Part shown: piece after piece, positions 7,278 through 13,660 of the stretch
Position numbering within the stretch: the first letter of the stretch is position 1
Layout of the letters: each line of letters begins with the position of its first letter
Source of the DNA: Hydrogenophilales bacterium
GTDB lineage: Bacteria; Pseudomonadota; Gammaproteobacteria; Burkholderiales; Thiobacillaceae
Length of the DNA: 13,660 nucleotides
Direction: 5' to 3'
NCBI GenBank assembly: GCA_016703155.1
Contig: JADJCP010000005.1
Coordinates: forward strand, 1-13,660
Program-made: the position numbers and the translations under genes
The notes under the pieces: generated by a model
Database searches by the model: none
Told to the model about the DNA's origin: nothing
What the model saw: only the letters and a program-made list of their open reading frames with translations

Positions 7278-7618
7278 GGCTCGTCCTCCGGCGGCTTGGC
7301 CAGGGCCACGTCGATCGCACGTCTCAAGGTCGTGGGCGTGACCTCGCAAGCGAGGCGGGCATGGAACCGCCCCGCGCGATACAGAAACAGATCGGGCAGA
7401 TGGAAGATGTCGAAGGCCCTGGCCAAACCGGGGGACTGCTGGACATCGACATGGAACAACATCGCGTCTACCGGCACGGCGGCCGGCAACAGCGCTTCGA
7501 CACGGCGGCAGGTGCCGCAGTCCGGGCTGGAAAAGAGGACCAGCCCCAGCCCCTGGGTCGCGGCGAGACGCGGGTGGTAGTCGTGTTCGCGGAGGCTCTG
7601 GAAGACAGGCGGGATCAT
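7274..7618 (-). CDS. Thioredoxin-like protein (CGTC active site)
   Basis: A small thioredoxin-fold protein of 114 residues from the ATG at 7618. The redox centre is C34-G-T-C37 in LFSSPDCGTCRRVE, after the strand GLGLVLF. It is followed by strand MLFHVDV, a conserved-type cis-proline P75 in HLPD, and strand LFLYRAG, in the order of a thioredoxin fold. There is no signal peptide, so it should act in the cytosol as a dithiol reductase or thiol carrier; the substrate is unknown. CGTC is not the classical CGPC of thioredoxin 1, so this is a divergent family member. The start is uncertain: no clear ribosome site precedes the ATG, and a GTG at 7672 would add 18 residues while overlapping the divergent gene's promoter. 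Its stop overlaps the ampD start (GTGA), so the two form one coupled unit. Confidence 0.8.
   Translation of the reverse strand: MIPPVFQSLREHDYHPRLAATQGLGLVLFSSPDCGTCRRVEALLPAAVPVDAMLFHVDVQQSPGLARAFDIFHLPDLFLYRAGRFHARLACEVTPTTLRRAIDVALAKPPEDEP
7285..7289 (-). promoter_or_regulatory. Shine-Dalgarno site deciding the ampD GTG start
   Basis: The minus strand reads GGAGG, ending 7 bases before the GTG at 7277 and lying within the last codons of the thioredoxin-like gene. It supports the GTG over an upstream start at 7349 that would add a non-conserved leader and overlap the upstream gene by about 75 bases. Confidence 0.75.
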
Positions 7619-7654
7619 ATGGGTATGGTATCGGACAATGTTCAGGCCAGGGGC

Positions 7655-7663
7655 TGGTAGAAT
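7655..7663 (+). promoter_or_regulatory. Extended -10 promoter for the exchanger gene
   Basis: TGG followed by TAGAAT gives a TGn-extended -10 box 27 bases before the ATG at 7691. The matching -35 region (near 7635-7640, ACAATG) is poor, which extended -10 promoters tolerate. It lies in the 72-base divergent gap between the thioredoxin-like and exchanger genes. Confidence 0.5.
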
Positions 7664-7690
7664 GCGCGCCACGTTTTCAAAAGGTGTCCC

Positions 7691-8692
7691 ATGCTGGCTC
7701 TCGAACTACTCCTGTTTCTCGTCGTCATCCTTATCGCTGCCGAAGTCTTCGTCAACGCGCTGGAGCATCTGGGCGAAAAACTGGGCATTTCGGAAGGGGT
7801 TACCGGGTCGATCTTCGCGGCGGTCGGCACCGCCCTGCCGGAGACCATCGTACCCCTGCTAGCGATCTTTGGCGGCACCCAGAACCAGCAGCTCAACGAG
7901 GAAATCGGCGTCGGCGCCATCCTCGGCGCACCGCTGATGCTGTCGACATTGTCCATTTTCCTGATGGCCTTGTCGGTCTGGAAACGGCGCGGCAGCCAGG
8001 GACATCTCATGCCCGAACGCACCGGCCTGACGCGCGACCTGAATTTCTTCCTGGCCGCCTTTGCGCTTTCCTGCGTCGCCCTGTTCGTACCCCACGAGAC
8101 CGCCGGCATCCGCGCCAGCATCGCCTTCGTCATGGTACTGATCTATTTCTTCTACATCATGCTGACCCTGAAGGCCTCGGCCAAGCTGGTCAGCGACGGC
8201 CACGCCACCGAGGCGGACGACCCCATGTTCCTGACGAAAATCGGCCTGCCCACCAACTGGATCACGATATTCCTGCAACTGGGCATGGGTCTGTCCCTGC
8301 TGGTGATCGGCGCCAAGGGCTTCATCCACGGTATCGAGCAGGCGGCGCCGCTACTGGGTATATCGGCGCTGATTCTGTCCTTGTTGATCGTCCCGATCGC
8401 CACGGAACTGCCCGAGAAGGTGAATTCGATCCTCTGGATCCGCAAAGGCAAGGACACCCTGGCCTTCGGCAACATCACCGGCGCCATGGTGTTCCAGGGC
8501 ACGTTGCTGCCCGCCATCGGCATCCTGCTGACCCCCTGGATTCCACAAAAAGAGGTGCTGGCCGGGGTGATCGTCACCCTGATCGCCGCCGCATGGTTGC
8601 GCTACATGCTGTCGCGCGGCCAGTTGCGGGTGTGGATGCTGGGGGTCAACGGCGCCTTGTACGTCACCTATCTGGCCGTGGCCCTGCTGTAG
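7691..8692 (+). CDS. Na+/Ca2+ exchanger-family (CaCA) inner-membrane antiporter
   Basis: A 333-residue polytopic membrane protein with about ten hydrophobic segments and the two internal alpha-repeats of the CaCA superfamily. Repeat one is GISEGVTGSIFAAVGTALPE (32-51) followed by a second half at 72-86. Repeat two is GISALILSLLIVPIATELPE (223-242) followed by GNITGAMVFQGTLLPAIG (260-277). The paired glutamates E51 and E242 correspond to the cation-binding acids of characterised prokaryotic exchangers. In repeat one the usual GN..GSN-type segment is replaced by GAILGAPLML, so ion selectivity may differ. It would move Ca2+ or another cation against Na+ or H+ across the inner membrane. The ATG has AAGG six bases upstream. 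It is transcribed alone, divergently from the thioredoxin-ampD pair, and ends just before a terminator-like hairpin. It resembles YrbG-type proteins, but I do not assign a symbol. Confidence 0.88.
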   Translation: MLALELLLFLVVILIAAEVFVNALEHLGEKLGISEGVTGSIFAAVGTALPETIVPLLAIFGGTQNQQLNEEIGVGAILGAPLMLSTLSIFLMALSVWKRRGSQGHLMPERTGLTRDLNFFLAAFALSCVALFVPHETAGIRASIAFVMVLIYFFYIMLTLKASAKLVSDGHATEADDPMFLTKIGLPTNWITIFLQLGMGLSLLVIGAKGFIHGIEQAAPLLGISALILSLLIVPIATELPEKVNSILWIRKGKDTLAFGNITGAMVFQGTLLPAIGILLTPWIPQKEVLAGVIVTLIAAAWLRYMLSRGQLRVWMLGVNGALYVTYLAVALL

Positions 8693-8710
8693 TCGACGAC
8701 AATTAGATCA

Positions 8711-8729
8711 CCCGTTTTCGGGCTTTTTT
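8711..8729 (+). terminator. Rho-independent terminator after the exchanger gene
   Basis: CCCG-TTTT-CGGG is followed directly by CTTTTTT, the form of an intrinsic terminator 18 bases past the stop. The stem is only four G:C pairs, so efficiency may be modest. It separates the exchanger from the sigma-28-type promoter starting 12 bases later. Confidence 0.55.
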
Positions 8730-8740
8730 GGATTTACCCC

Positions 8741-8767
8741 TAAAGTTTCCAGGTTTTTCTCCGTTAA
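8741..8767 (+). promoter_or_regulatory. Sigma-28 (FliA) type flagellar-class promoter
   Basis: TAAAGTTT at 8741-8748, a spacer of exactly 11 bases, then TCCGTTAA at 8760-8767. The enterobacterial sigma-28 consensus is TAAAGTTT-N11-GCCGATAA, so the -35 element matches 8 of 8 and the -10 element 6 of 8 with perfect spacing. It lies 32 bases before the PAS-protein ATG and just after a terminator. This is a sensible place for a promoter expressing chemotaxis genes late in the flagellar cascade. No sigma-70 promoter as good is visible in the gap. Confidence 0.8.
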
Positions 8768-8799
8768 GTGGTCTATCCCATTTGGGGTGCGGAGGAGAC

Positions 8800-9321
8800 A
8801 TGAAAAACCCGAATATCAAGCCCACGACAGTGGAAAAGGTAATGCGCGAGGACGATTTCATCGTCTCGAAGACCGACCTGAAGGGCCGCATCACCTACGG
8901 CAACCGGATATTCATCGAGTATTCAGGCTATTCCGCGAGCGAACTGCTCGGCGCCCAGCACAACATCATCCGCCACCCGGATATGCCGCGCGCCGTGTTC
9001 AAACTGCTCTGGGACACCATCCAGGCGCGCCAGGAGTGCTTTGCCTACGTCAAGAACATGGCCAAGGACGGCAGCTTTTATTGGGTCTTCGCCAATATCA
9101 CGCCATCGTTCGACGCCAGCGGCAATCCGCTCGGCTACTACTCGGTGCGGCGTAAACCCAAGGCCAGCGCCGTCAAGACCATGAGCGACCTGTACCGCGC
9201 CATGCTCGACGCCGAGGCCCGCGCCGGCGCGCGCGACGCCATGGCCGCCTCGGGCAAGCTGCTTACCGATCTCCTCCAGGAGAAGGGCGTCAGCTACGAA
9301 GAACTCATCCTGTCCATCTAG
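8800..9321 (+). CDS. Aer-like PAS-domain redox sensor, stand-alone
   Basis: A 173-residue soluble protein made of one PAS domain (about 15-120) and a helical tail (121-173). The PAS closely follows the Aer type: a DLKGRITYGNRIFIEYSGYS segment at 26-45, then NIIRHPDMPRAVF at 55-67, W71, and KNMAKDGSFYWVFANITP at 85-102. In E. coli Aer this domain binds FAD and reads respiratory redox state, and the HPDMP region is a hallmark of the class. Here no transmembrane or signalling domain follows; those sit in the next gene, 18 bases downstream. The start at 8800 has GGAGGAG four bases upstream. I infer that it senses redox or oxygen and passes the signal to the adjacent receptor. FAD binding is expected from family similarity but not shown. 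Confidence 0.88.
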   Translation: MKNPNIKPTTVEKVMREDDFIVSKTDLKGRITYGNRIFIEYSGYSASELLGAQHNIIRHPDMPRAVFKLLWDTIQARQECFAYVKNMAKDGSFYWVFANITPSFDASGNPLGYYSVRRKPKASAVKTMSDLYRAMLDAEARAGARDAMAASGKLLTDLLQEKGVSYEELILSI

Positions 9322-9339
9322 GCAACGGGGGCGCTTACC

Positions 9340-10797
9340 ATGAACACTTCGTTACCTTTCAAGCTATCCACCCCTGTCCTGGGCCTCTGGCTGCTGTTCC
9401 TGCTGACCGTACTGCCGCATGGCCTTACGCAGGGTTTCAGCACCATATTGCTGGTCGGCGTGCTGCTGGGCACGGGCTTCGCGTTCTATTCCTACCTGAA
9501 GGCGCAGAAACTGCTTGCCCCCTTGCCGGAACTGGAGCGGGTCAGTCAGCGTATCAGCGACGGCCAGTTCGATGACCGCATCACCAACATCGACGACAGC
9601 AACCCCATCGGTCTGCTCTGCTGGCGCGTCAACGACATGCTCGATCAGCTCGAAGCCTACTTCCGCGAGGTCGAGACTTCGTTCAAATACCACAGCGACG
9701 GCAAGTATTTCCGCAAGGCCCATTCCGCCGGCCTGCACGGGTTCTTCCACAGCAACCTGGACAAGGTCAACCTCTCGCTGGACAGCATCGCCGAGCAATC
9801 GCGCCTGCAGTTACGCAAGCATCTGATCTCTTCGGTGCACCATCTGAATACCAATAACCTGCTCAGCAATCTGGGCAGCAACCAGCAAGATCTGATCAAG
9901 ATCACCAGCGAGATGCATCAGGTGCTGGATCGTGCCGCGCATACCCAGGAAGTCGCCCAGGAGAGCCGCGCGTCCGTGAGCTCCGCCGTGGAACAGCTGT
10001 CCGGGGTCACCGGCCGGGTGAACCATGTCAGCGCCGCCGTGGTCAAGCTGAACGCGCGCAGCGAGGAGATCAGTGTCGCCGTCAACCTGATCACCACCAT
10101 CGCCAACCAGACCAATCTGCTGGCCTTGAATGCCGCCATCGAAGCCGCCCGCGCCGGCGAACAGGGGCGCGGCTTCGCCGTGGTCGCCGACGAGGTGCGC
10201 AAGCTGGCGGAGAACACCAAGAACGCCTCGGAAACCATCGGCCGCGTCATGCTCGATTTGCAAACCGAGGCGGCGACCATGATGAAAGAAGCCGAGGAGA
10301 TGCGCGACATCACCTCGGTGACACAAAACTATATCCGCGACATGGCCGACAAATTCAGCCATTTCGCCGACTCCGCGGAGGAAACCAAGACACGCATGGG
10401 CCTGGCCCATGACCCGAGTTTCTCGACCCTGGTGAAACTGGACCACGTCATCTACAAGCAGCGCGCCTACATCACCCTGGAAAAAGGCGCGACTTCGGAC
10501 GAGGCCAAGGCGGTCGAGGTGGACCATCACAACTGCCGTCTGGGCAAGTGGTACGAAACCGGCGACGGCAAGACACTGTTCGGCGCCATGCCGTCGTTCG
10601 GCACCTTGCTCGAGCCCCACTCGCGCGTGCATGGCAAGGTCCATGAATTGATGCACCACATCGCCTCGGGCTGGGAGCAAAACCTGGAGGTGCAGAGTGA
10701 AATGCTCGGCTGCTTCCAGGCGATGGAAGAGGCCAGCCGGGGCGTCATGACCATCATCGACCAACTGGTGGTCGAGAAGCACAAGCAGGCGGGCTGA
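9340..10797 (+). CDS. Methyl-accepting chemotaxis protein with C-terminal CZB domain
   Basis: The 485-residue receptor has two hydrophobic segments (about 12-28 and 33-52) joined by a loop of only a few residues, so no periplasmic ligand domain exists. A HAMP-like region (about 53-105) and a helical connector follow, then the cytoplasmic signalling hairpin with the conserved tip at 252-294 (IANQTNLLALNAAIEAARAG, GRGFAVVADEVRKLAENT). The C-terminus (about 362-475) is a chemoreceptor zinc-binding domain: H369 in KLDHV, C399 in HHNCRLGKWYETG, H427 and H431 in EPHSRVH, the His-Cys-His-His zinc set of CZB. No CheR/CheB-docking pentapeptide ends the protein. It probably receives its sensory input from the PAS protein encoded just upstream under a shared sigma-28-type promoter, and signals to CheA through CheW. 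Only a weak GGGGG site precedes the ATG, so coupling to the PAS gene is likely. Its TGA abuts the pilR stop. Confidence 0.92.
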   Translation: MNTSLPFKLSTPVLGLWLLFLLTVLPHGLTQGFSTILLVGVLLGTGFAFYSYLKAQKLLAPLPELERVSQRISDGQFDDRITNIDDSNPIGLLCWRVNDMLDQLEAYFREVETSFKYHSDGKYFRKAHSAGLHGFFHSNLDKVNLSLDSIAEQSRLQLRKHLISSVHHLNTNNLLSNLGSNQQDLIKITSEMHQVLDRAAHTQEVAQESRASVSSAVEQLSGVTGRVNHVSAAVVKLNARSEEISVAVNLITTIANQTNLLALNAAIEAARAGEQGRGFAVVADEVRKLAENTKNASETIGRVMLDLQTEAATMMKEAEEMRDITSVTQNYIRDMADKFSHFADSAEETKTRMGLAHDPSFSTLVKLDHVIYKQRAYITLEKGATSDEAKAVEVDHHNCRLGKWYETGDGKTLFGAMPSFGTLLEPHSRVHGKVHELMHHIASGWEQNLEVQSEMLGCFQAMEEASRGVMTIIDQLVVEKHKQAG

Positions 10798-12130
10798 TCA
10801 GTCCTTGTCCAGGCCGAGGCGGTCGACCCGGTAACGCAGGCTGCGGAAGGTAACGCCGAGTTTGCGCGCGGCGGCGGTCTTGTTGCCGCGCGTCGCCTCC
10901 AGGGCTTTCTGGATGGCTTCGCGCTCGACCTTGTCGAGATAATCCTGCAACGGCAAGTCACCGGTGTCACCGCCCGTTTCGGCCACCGATGGTCGGGGTT
11001 GCAGGCAAAGATCATCGGCGCCGATGGCCGCGCCGTCACCCAGGGCACAGGCGCGCTCCAGGATGTTTTCCAGTTCGCGGACATTACCCGGGAAGGAATA
11101 TTTCTGGAGTGCCGCCATGGCCGCCTCGGAGATGTCCGGCAGCACCGCGCCGGTCTCGCGCATCAGCCGCCCGGCGATATGCCGGGCCAGATGCGGAATG
11201 TCCTCGCGCCGCTCGCACAACGGCGGCATGCGCATCTCGATGACGTTCAGCCGATAGAACAAATCCTGGCGGAAGCGCCCCTCGGCGACCGCCTGGCCAA
11301 GATCCTGGTGCGACGCGCTGATCAGGCGCACATCGACCGGATCTTCGCTGACGTCGCCGACCCGACGCAACTGACGTTCCCGGATGGCGCAGCAGTTTGA
11401 CCGCATCCCCATGGGCAACTCGGCAACCTCGTCGAGGAACAACGTACCGCCGCTGGCGGCCCTGGAAGAAGCCTTCGCGATCCGTGTTGGCGCCGGTGAA
11501 AGCGCCTTTGCGATAGCCGAAGAATTCACTTTCCATCAAGGCCTCGGGCAAGGCGCCGCAGTTCACCGCGACGAACGGCCGGGTGGCGCGCCCACCCTGG
11601 TTGTGGATCAGACGCGCCGCCACCTCCTTGCCGGTGCCGGAAGCTCCGGAAATGAATACCGGCGCCTGGCTGCGCGCCAGCTTGTCGATCAGCGCGCGGA
11701 TATGGCTCATGGCCGGCGAATCGCCGATCAGACGCAACTCGCCCGGGGCGGCACTGCCCGGCTCCGGCACCTTCAGCGCCGTCTTTACCAGGGCCCGCAA
11801 CTGTTCCAGCGACACCGGTTTGGAGAGATAGTCGAAGGCCCCGGCCTTGAGAGCGGCGACCGCATTTTCGGCTGAGCCGAAGGCGGTGATCACGGCCACG
11901 GGCAGGTGCGGCCAGTCCTGGGCGATACGCCGGACGATATCGAGTCCGTTGCCGTCGGGCAGACGCATATCGGTCAGGCAAAGTTCGTATTGGCCCGCCG
12001 TCAGACGCGCCAGAGCGGACTCGACGGTGGTCGCGCGATCGACGTTCAGCCCCATGCGCGCCAGGGTGATCTCCACCAGGTCGAGCAAGTCCGGTTCGTC
12101 GTCGATGATGAGTATGGTCGGTGCGGTCAT
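10798..12130 (-). CDS. pilR: PilR-type sigma-54 response regulator, frameshifted as given
   Basis: An NtrC-family activator that, with PilS, turns on sigma-54-dependent pilin (pilA) transcription in type IV piliated bacteria. From the ATG at 12130: a receiver domain with phosphoacceptor D54 in LTDMRLPDG and K104; an AAA+ domain with Walker A GASGTGKE (162-169), the sigma-54 contact loop GAFTGA (209-214), Walker B GGTLFLDEVAELP, RFRQDLFYRLNVI and FPGNVRELEN; and a Fis-type helix-turn-helix at the end (GNKTAAARKLGVTFRSLRYR). The conserved protein is spread over different frames. There is one extra base near 11461 (after GANTDREGFFQ), one missing near 11400 and two missing near 11386. With these corrected it is about 440 residues, the normal family size. 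Walker A has Ala where most relatives have Glu. The start overlaps the pilS stop (ATGA). PilR is favoured over other NtrC paralogues because of the PilS-like partner. Confidence 0.82.
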
Positions 12131-13660
12131 GTGTCGCAGGTCAGTCGGAACAGCGCGCCTTCGTCCCGTGCCAGGCAGCTTAGCTGGGCCTGGTTCGCTT
12201 CGGCGAGTTCGCGGGCGATATGCAATCCCAGGCCGGTGCCCCGGCTGTCCGTGGTAAAGAAGGGCTCGAACAACCGCGCGACCAGGTCCGGCGCGATAGG
12301 CGCGCCGTCATTGTAAACCTCGACGAGGCATTTCTCGCCAACTTGCCTGGCGCCGATGCGAATGCTGCCCGGCGCGCGCGAACAATGCCGCAGGCCGTTG
12401 CGCAACAGGTTCCAGAGGATCTGGTGCAAGTGGGTACGGTCGAATGCCGCCACCACGCCGCCTTCGATTTCACCTTCGATCAAACCATCCGGGAGACGCT
12501 CGCACCCCTGGAATTCATCCAGGAAATCGGCGAGGAAGGCAGCCAGCACGATCGGTTCGCGCACCAGCCGATCGCGCCGGTTGAGCAGCAGCACATCCTC
12601 GACCATGCGGTTCAGGCGCGCGACGTTATCCTCGATGATGCGTGTCAGACGGCTGGCCGGACCGTCGCGCGGCACGTCCTCGGCAAGCAGTTGCGCGGCA
12701 TGTCCGACCGCGGAGAGCGGATTGCGGATTTCATGGGCCAGATTGGCGGTGAGCCGGCCCAGGGCGGCCAGTTTGAGTTTCTGTGCTTCTTGTTCCAGTT
12801 CCGACAGGTCTTCAAGGACGATCACTGCACCCTCGCGGCGTTCCGCATCCAGTTCGATGAGCCGGGCCCGGAAGTGGCGCCCTTGCGGGCTTTTGAACAG
12901 GGTATCGAGGTTAGGATCGCGGCGCTTCCGGCAGCCAGAAGCTCCGCCAGCCTGGGCGAGCAGTGCCGCAAGTCGGCATGCGGCGCGACGCCACAATCCA
13001 GCCAGACCGAGGCCTGGCCGTTGGACTGGAGCAGGCGGTCCTGGCCGTCGACCACCACCACGCCATAGGGCAGATCCTGGATGACCCGGGCATTGACCTT
13101 CTCCAAATTGGCGGCCTCTTGTTCCTTGACCCCGGCCAGTTCGGCGGCAGCCAGGGTGCCGCGCGCCAGGACATGCGACAGGCTGGCCACCATGAAGAAA
13201 CCGACCGCCAGCAAACCGGCCTGCACGAAGCCCTGCGCACCACCGGCCCCGGTCCAGGTGGCGAAGCCCTGTTCGAACAACAGGGCGAGGGTCGCCGCCG
13301 CGGGGATCAGCAACATCACCCGGGTACGGGCATGCAGCCCGGCGGCGGCCATGTAGACCATGACCAACAACGCCAGCCCGGTGTCCTTGCCGCCACCGAG
13401 ATGCATCAGAACGATGAGTACCGCGCTCTCCAGCAATAACTGGCCCTGCAACTGCTGCTCGAAACCGGGATGGCGCTCGCGCGGCATGTATCCGATCGGC
13501 CGGGTCGCCGCGGCGTAGGCCAGGCTGATGACGAGGAAGCTCCCGAGATGCTCGCGACTTAGCCATGAGAGCCGGTCGGCGAACAGGGCGGAGAGGATGA
13601 AAAAGGCGGCAAGGTAAAGCCGAAAGCCGTTGAGATGCTTCAGCGAACGCCAGAAGCTCT
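12127..13660 (-). CDS. pilS: PilS-type sensor histidine kinase, 5' end beyond window, frameshifted
   Basis: This is the sensor of the PilS-PilR system. The visible N-terminal part has several hydrophobic segments (from LYLAAFFILSALFADRLSWL at the window edge, through LLESAVLIVLMHL and VMLLIPAAATLALLF, to AGLLAVGFFMVASLSHVLA), as expected of a six-pass PilS membrane domain. A short PAS-like segment follows (DLPYGVVVVDGQDRLLQSNG), then the kinase core: H-box LTANLAHEIRNPLSAVGHA, N-box HQILWNLLRNGLRHC, and G-box GTGLGLHIARELAEAN after EPFFTTD. Near 12918 one base appears to be missing: the protein before it (LAELLAAGSAA) and after it (DPNLDTLFKSPQGRHFR) are in different frames and join smoothly when one G is restored. 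The true start lies to the right of 13660. The stop overlaps the pilR start by four bases, so the two are translationally coupled. The kinase would sit in the inner membrane; in Pseudomonas PilS senses pilin levels. Confidence 0.85.
   Translation of the reverse strand, partial: ELLAFAEASQRLSALPCRLFHPLRPVRRPALMAKSRASRELPRHQPGLRRGDPADRIHAARAPSRFRAAVAGPVIAGERGTHRSDASRWRQGHRAGVVGHGLHGRRRAACPYPGDVADPRGGDPRPVVRTGLRHLDRGRWCAGLRAGRFAGGRFLHGGQPVACPGARHPGCRRTGRGQGTRGRQFGEGQCPGHPGSALWRGGGRRPGPPAPVQRPGLGLAGLWRRAACRLAALLAQAGGASGCRKRRDPNLDTLFKSPQGRHFRARLIELDAERREGAVIVLEDLSELEQEAQKLKLAALGRLTANLAHEIRNPLSAVGHAAQLLAEDVPRDGPASRLTRIIEDNVARLNRMVEDVLLLNRRDRLVREPIVLAAFLADFLDEFQGCERLPDGLIEGEIEGGVVAAFDRTHLHQILWNLLRNGLRHCSRAPGSIRIGARQVGEKCLVEVYNDGAPIAPDLVARLFEPFFTTDSRGTGLGLHIARELAEANQAQLSCLARDEGALFRLTCDT

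Noticed and set aside
6810..7580. Plus-strand frame of 256 codons opposite ampD
   Set aside because: AmpD is recognised end to end on the minus strand.
7619..7672. GTG at 7672 as the start of the thioredoxin-like gene
   Set aside because: No ribosome site is seen, the extra 18 residues precede the fold, and the region contains the divergent exchanger promoter; the ATG at 7618 is preferred but not proven.
7684..8706. Plus-strand frame of 340 codons overlapping the exchanger gene
   Set aside because: It is the +1 shadow of the exchanger, rich in Arg and His with no membrane segments; the real frame has alpha-repeats and a ribosome site.
9811..10782. Minus-strand frame of 323 codons inside the receptor gene
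   Set aside because: Antisense to the conserved signalling hairpin and CZB domain.
12220..13068. Plus-strand frame of 282 codons opposite pilS
   Set aside because: Antisense to the kinase H, N and G boxes; no independent support.

Overview
This GC-rich window looks chromosomal and proteobacterial, most likely betaproteobacterial. The evidence is a PilS/PilR pair for type IV pili, AmpD, an Aer-type PAS domain, a sigma-28 style promoter, and interspersed palindromes of the 'TCGGACTGAGC' and 'AAATCCCCCT' kinds. The class assignment is inference; no rRNA, tRNA or other marker gene is present.

Layout. (1) 1-334 holds no gene, only one REP-like palindrome. (2) 335-4587, minus strand, is a defence-type cassette read in the order MmeI-like restriction-methylation enzyme, MntA-type nucleotidyltransferase antitoxin, HepT-type HEPN toxin. 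The last two overlap as ATGA. The large enzyme carries a one-base frameshift near its 3' end, which in the given sequence fuses it in frame to mntA. (3) 4588-5092 is gene-free and packed with palindromes, including two matched hairpins in the same orientation that could bound a short non-autonomous IS200/IS605-type element. (4) 5093-6608, minus strand, has two exported proteins of unknown function. (5) 6726-7618, minus strand, is a thioredoxin-like gene translationally coupled (GTGA overlap) to ampD, a cytosolic peptidoglycan-recycling amidase. (6) 7691-8692, plus strand, is a Na+/Ca2+ exchanger-family membrane protein, divergent from the previous pair. (7) 8741-10797, plus strand, is a sigma-28-type promoter followed by an Aer-like PAS protein and a chemoreceptor with a C-terminal zinc-binding (CZB) domain. 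Together they look like an aerotaxis receptor split into two polypeptides. (8) 10798-13660, minus strand, is pilS-pilR, which overlap by ATGA. pilS runs off the right edge. Both are frameshifted as given.

How the parts work together. The split receptor would feed redox or energy status to the chemotaxis machinery. PilS-PilR would control sigma-54-dependent pilin transcription, so the right half is about motility and surface behaviour. The left cassette pairs DNA modification/cleavage with a toxin-antitoxin module between palindromic repeats, which is the arrangement expected of an acquired defence island.

Caution. Three of the longer genes (the RM enzyme, pilR and pilS) contain one- or two-base indels while their conserved protein sequence continues in another frame. 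Sequencing or assembly error is the simplest explanation, so fusions and truncations here should not be taken at face value.
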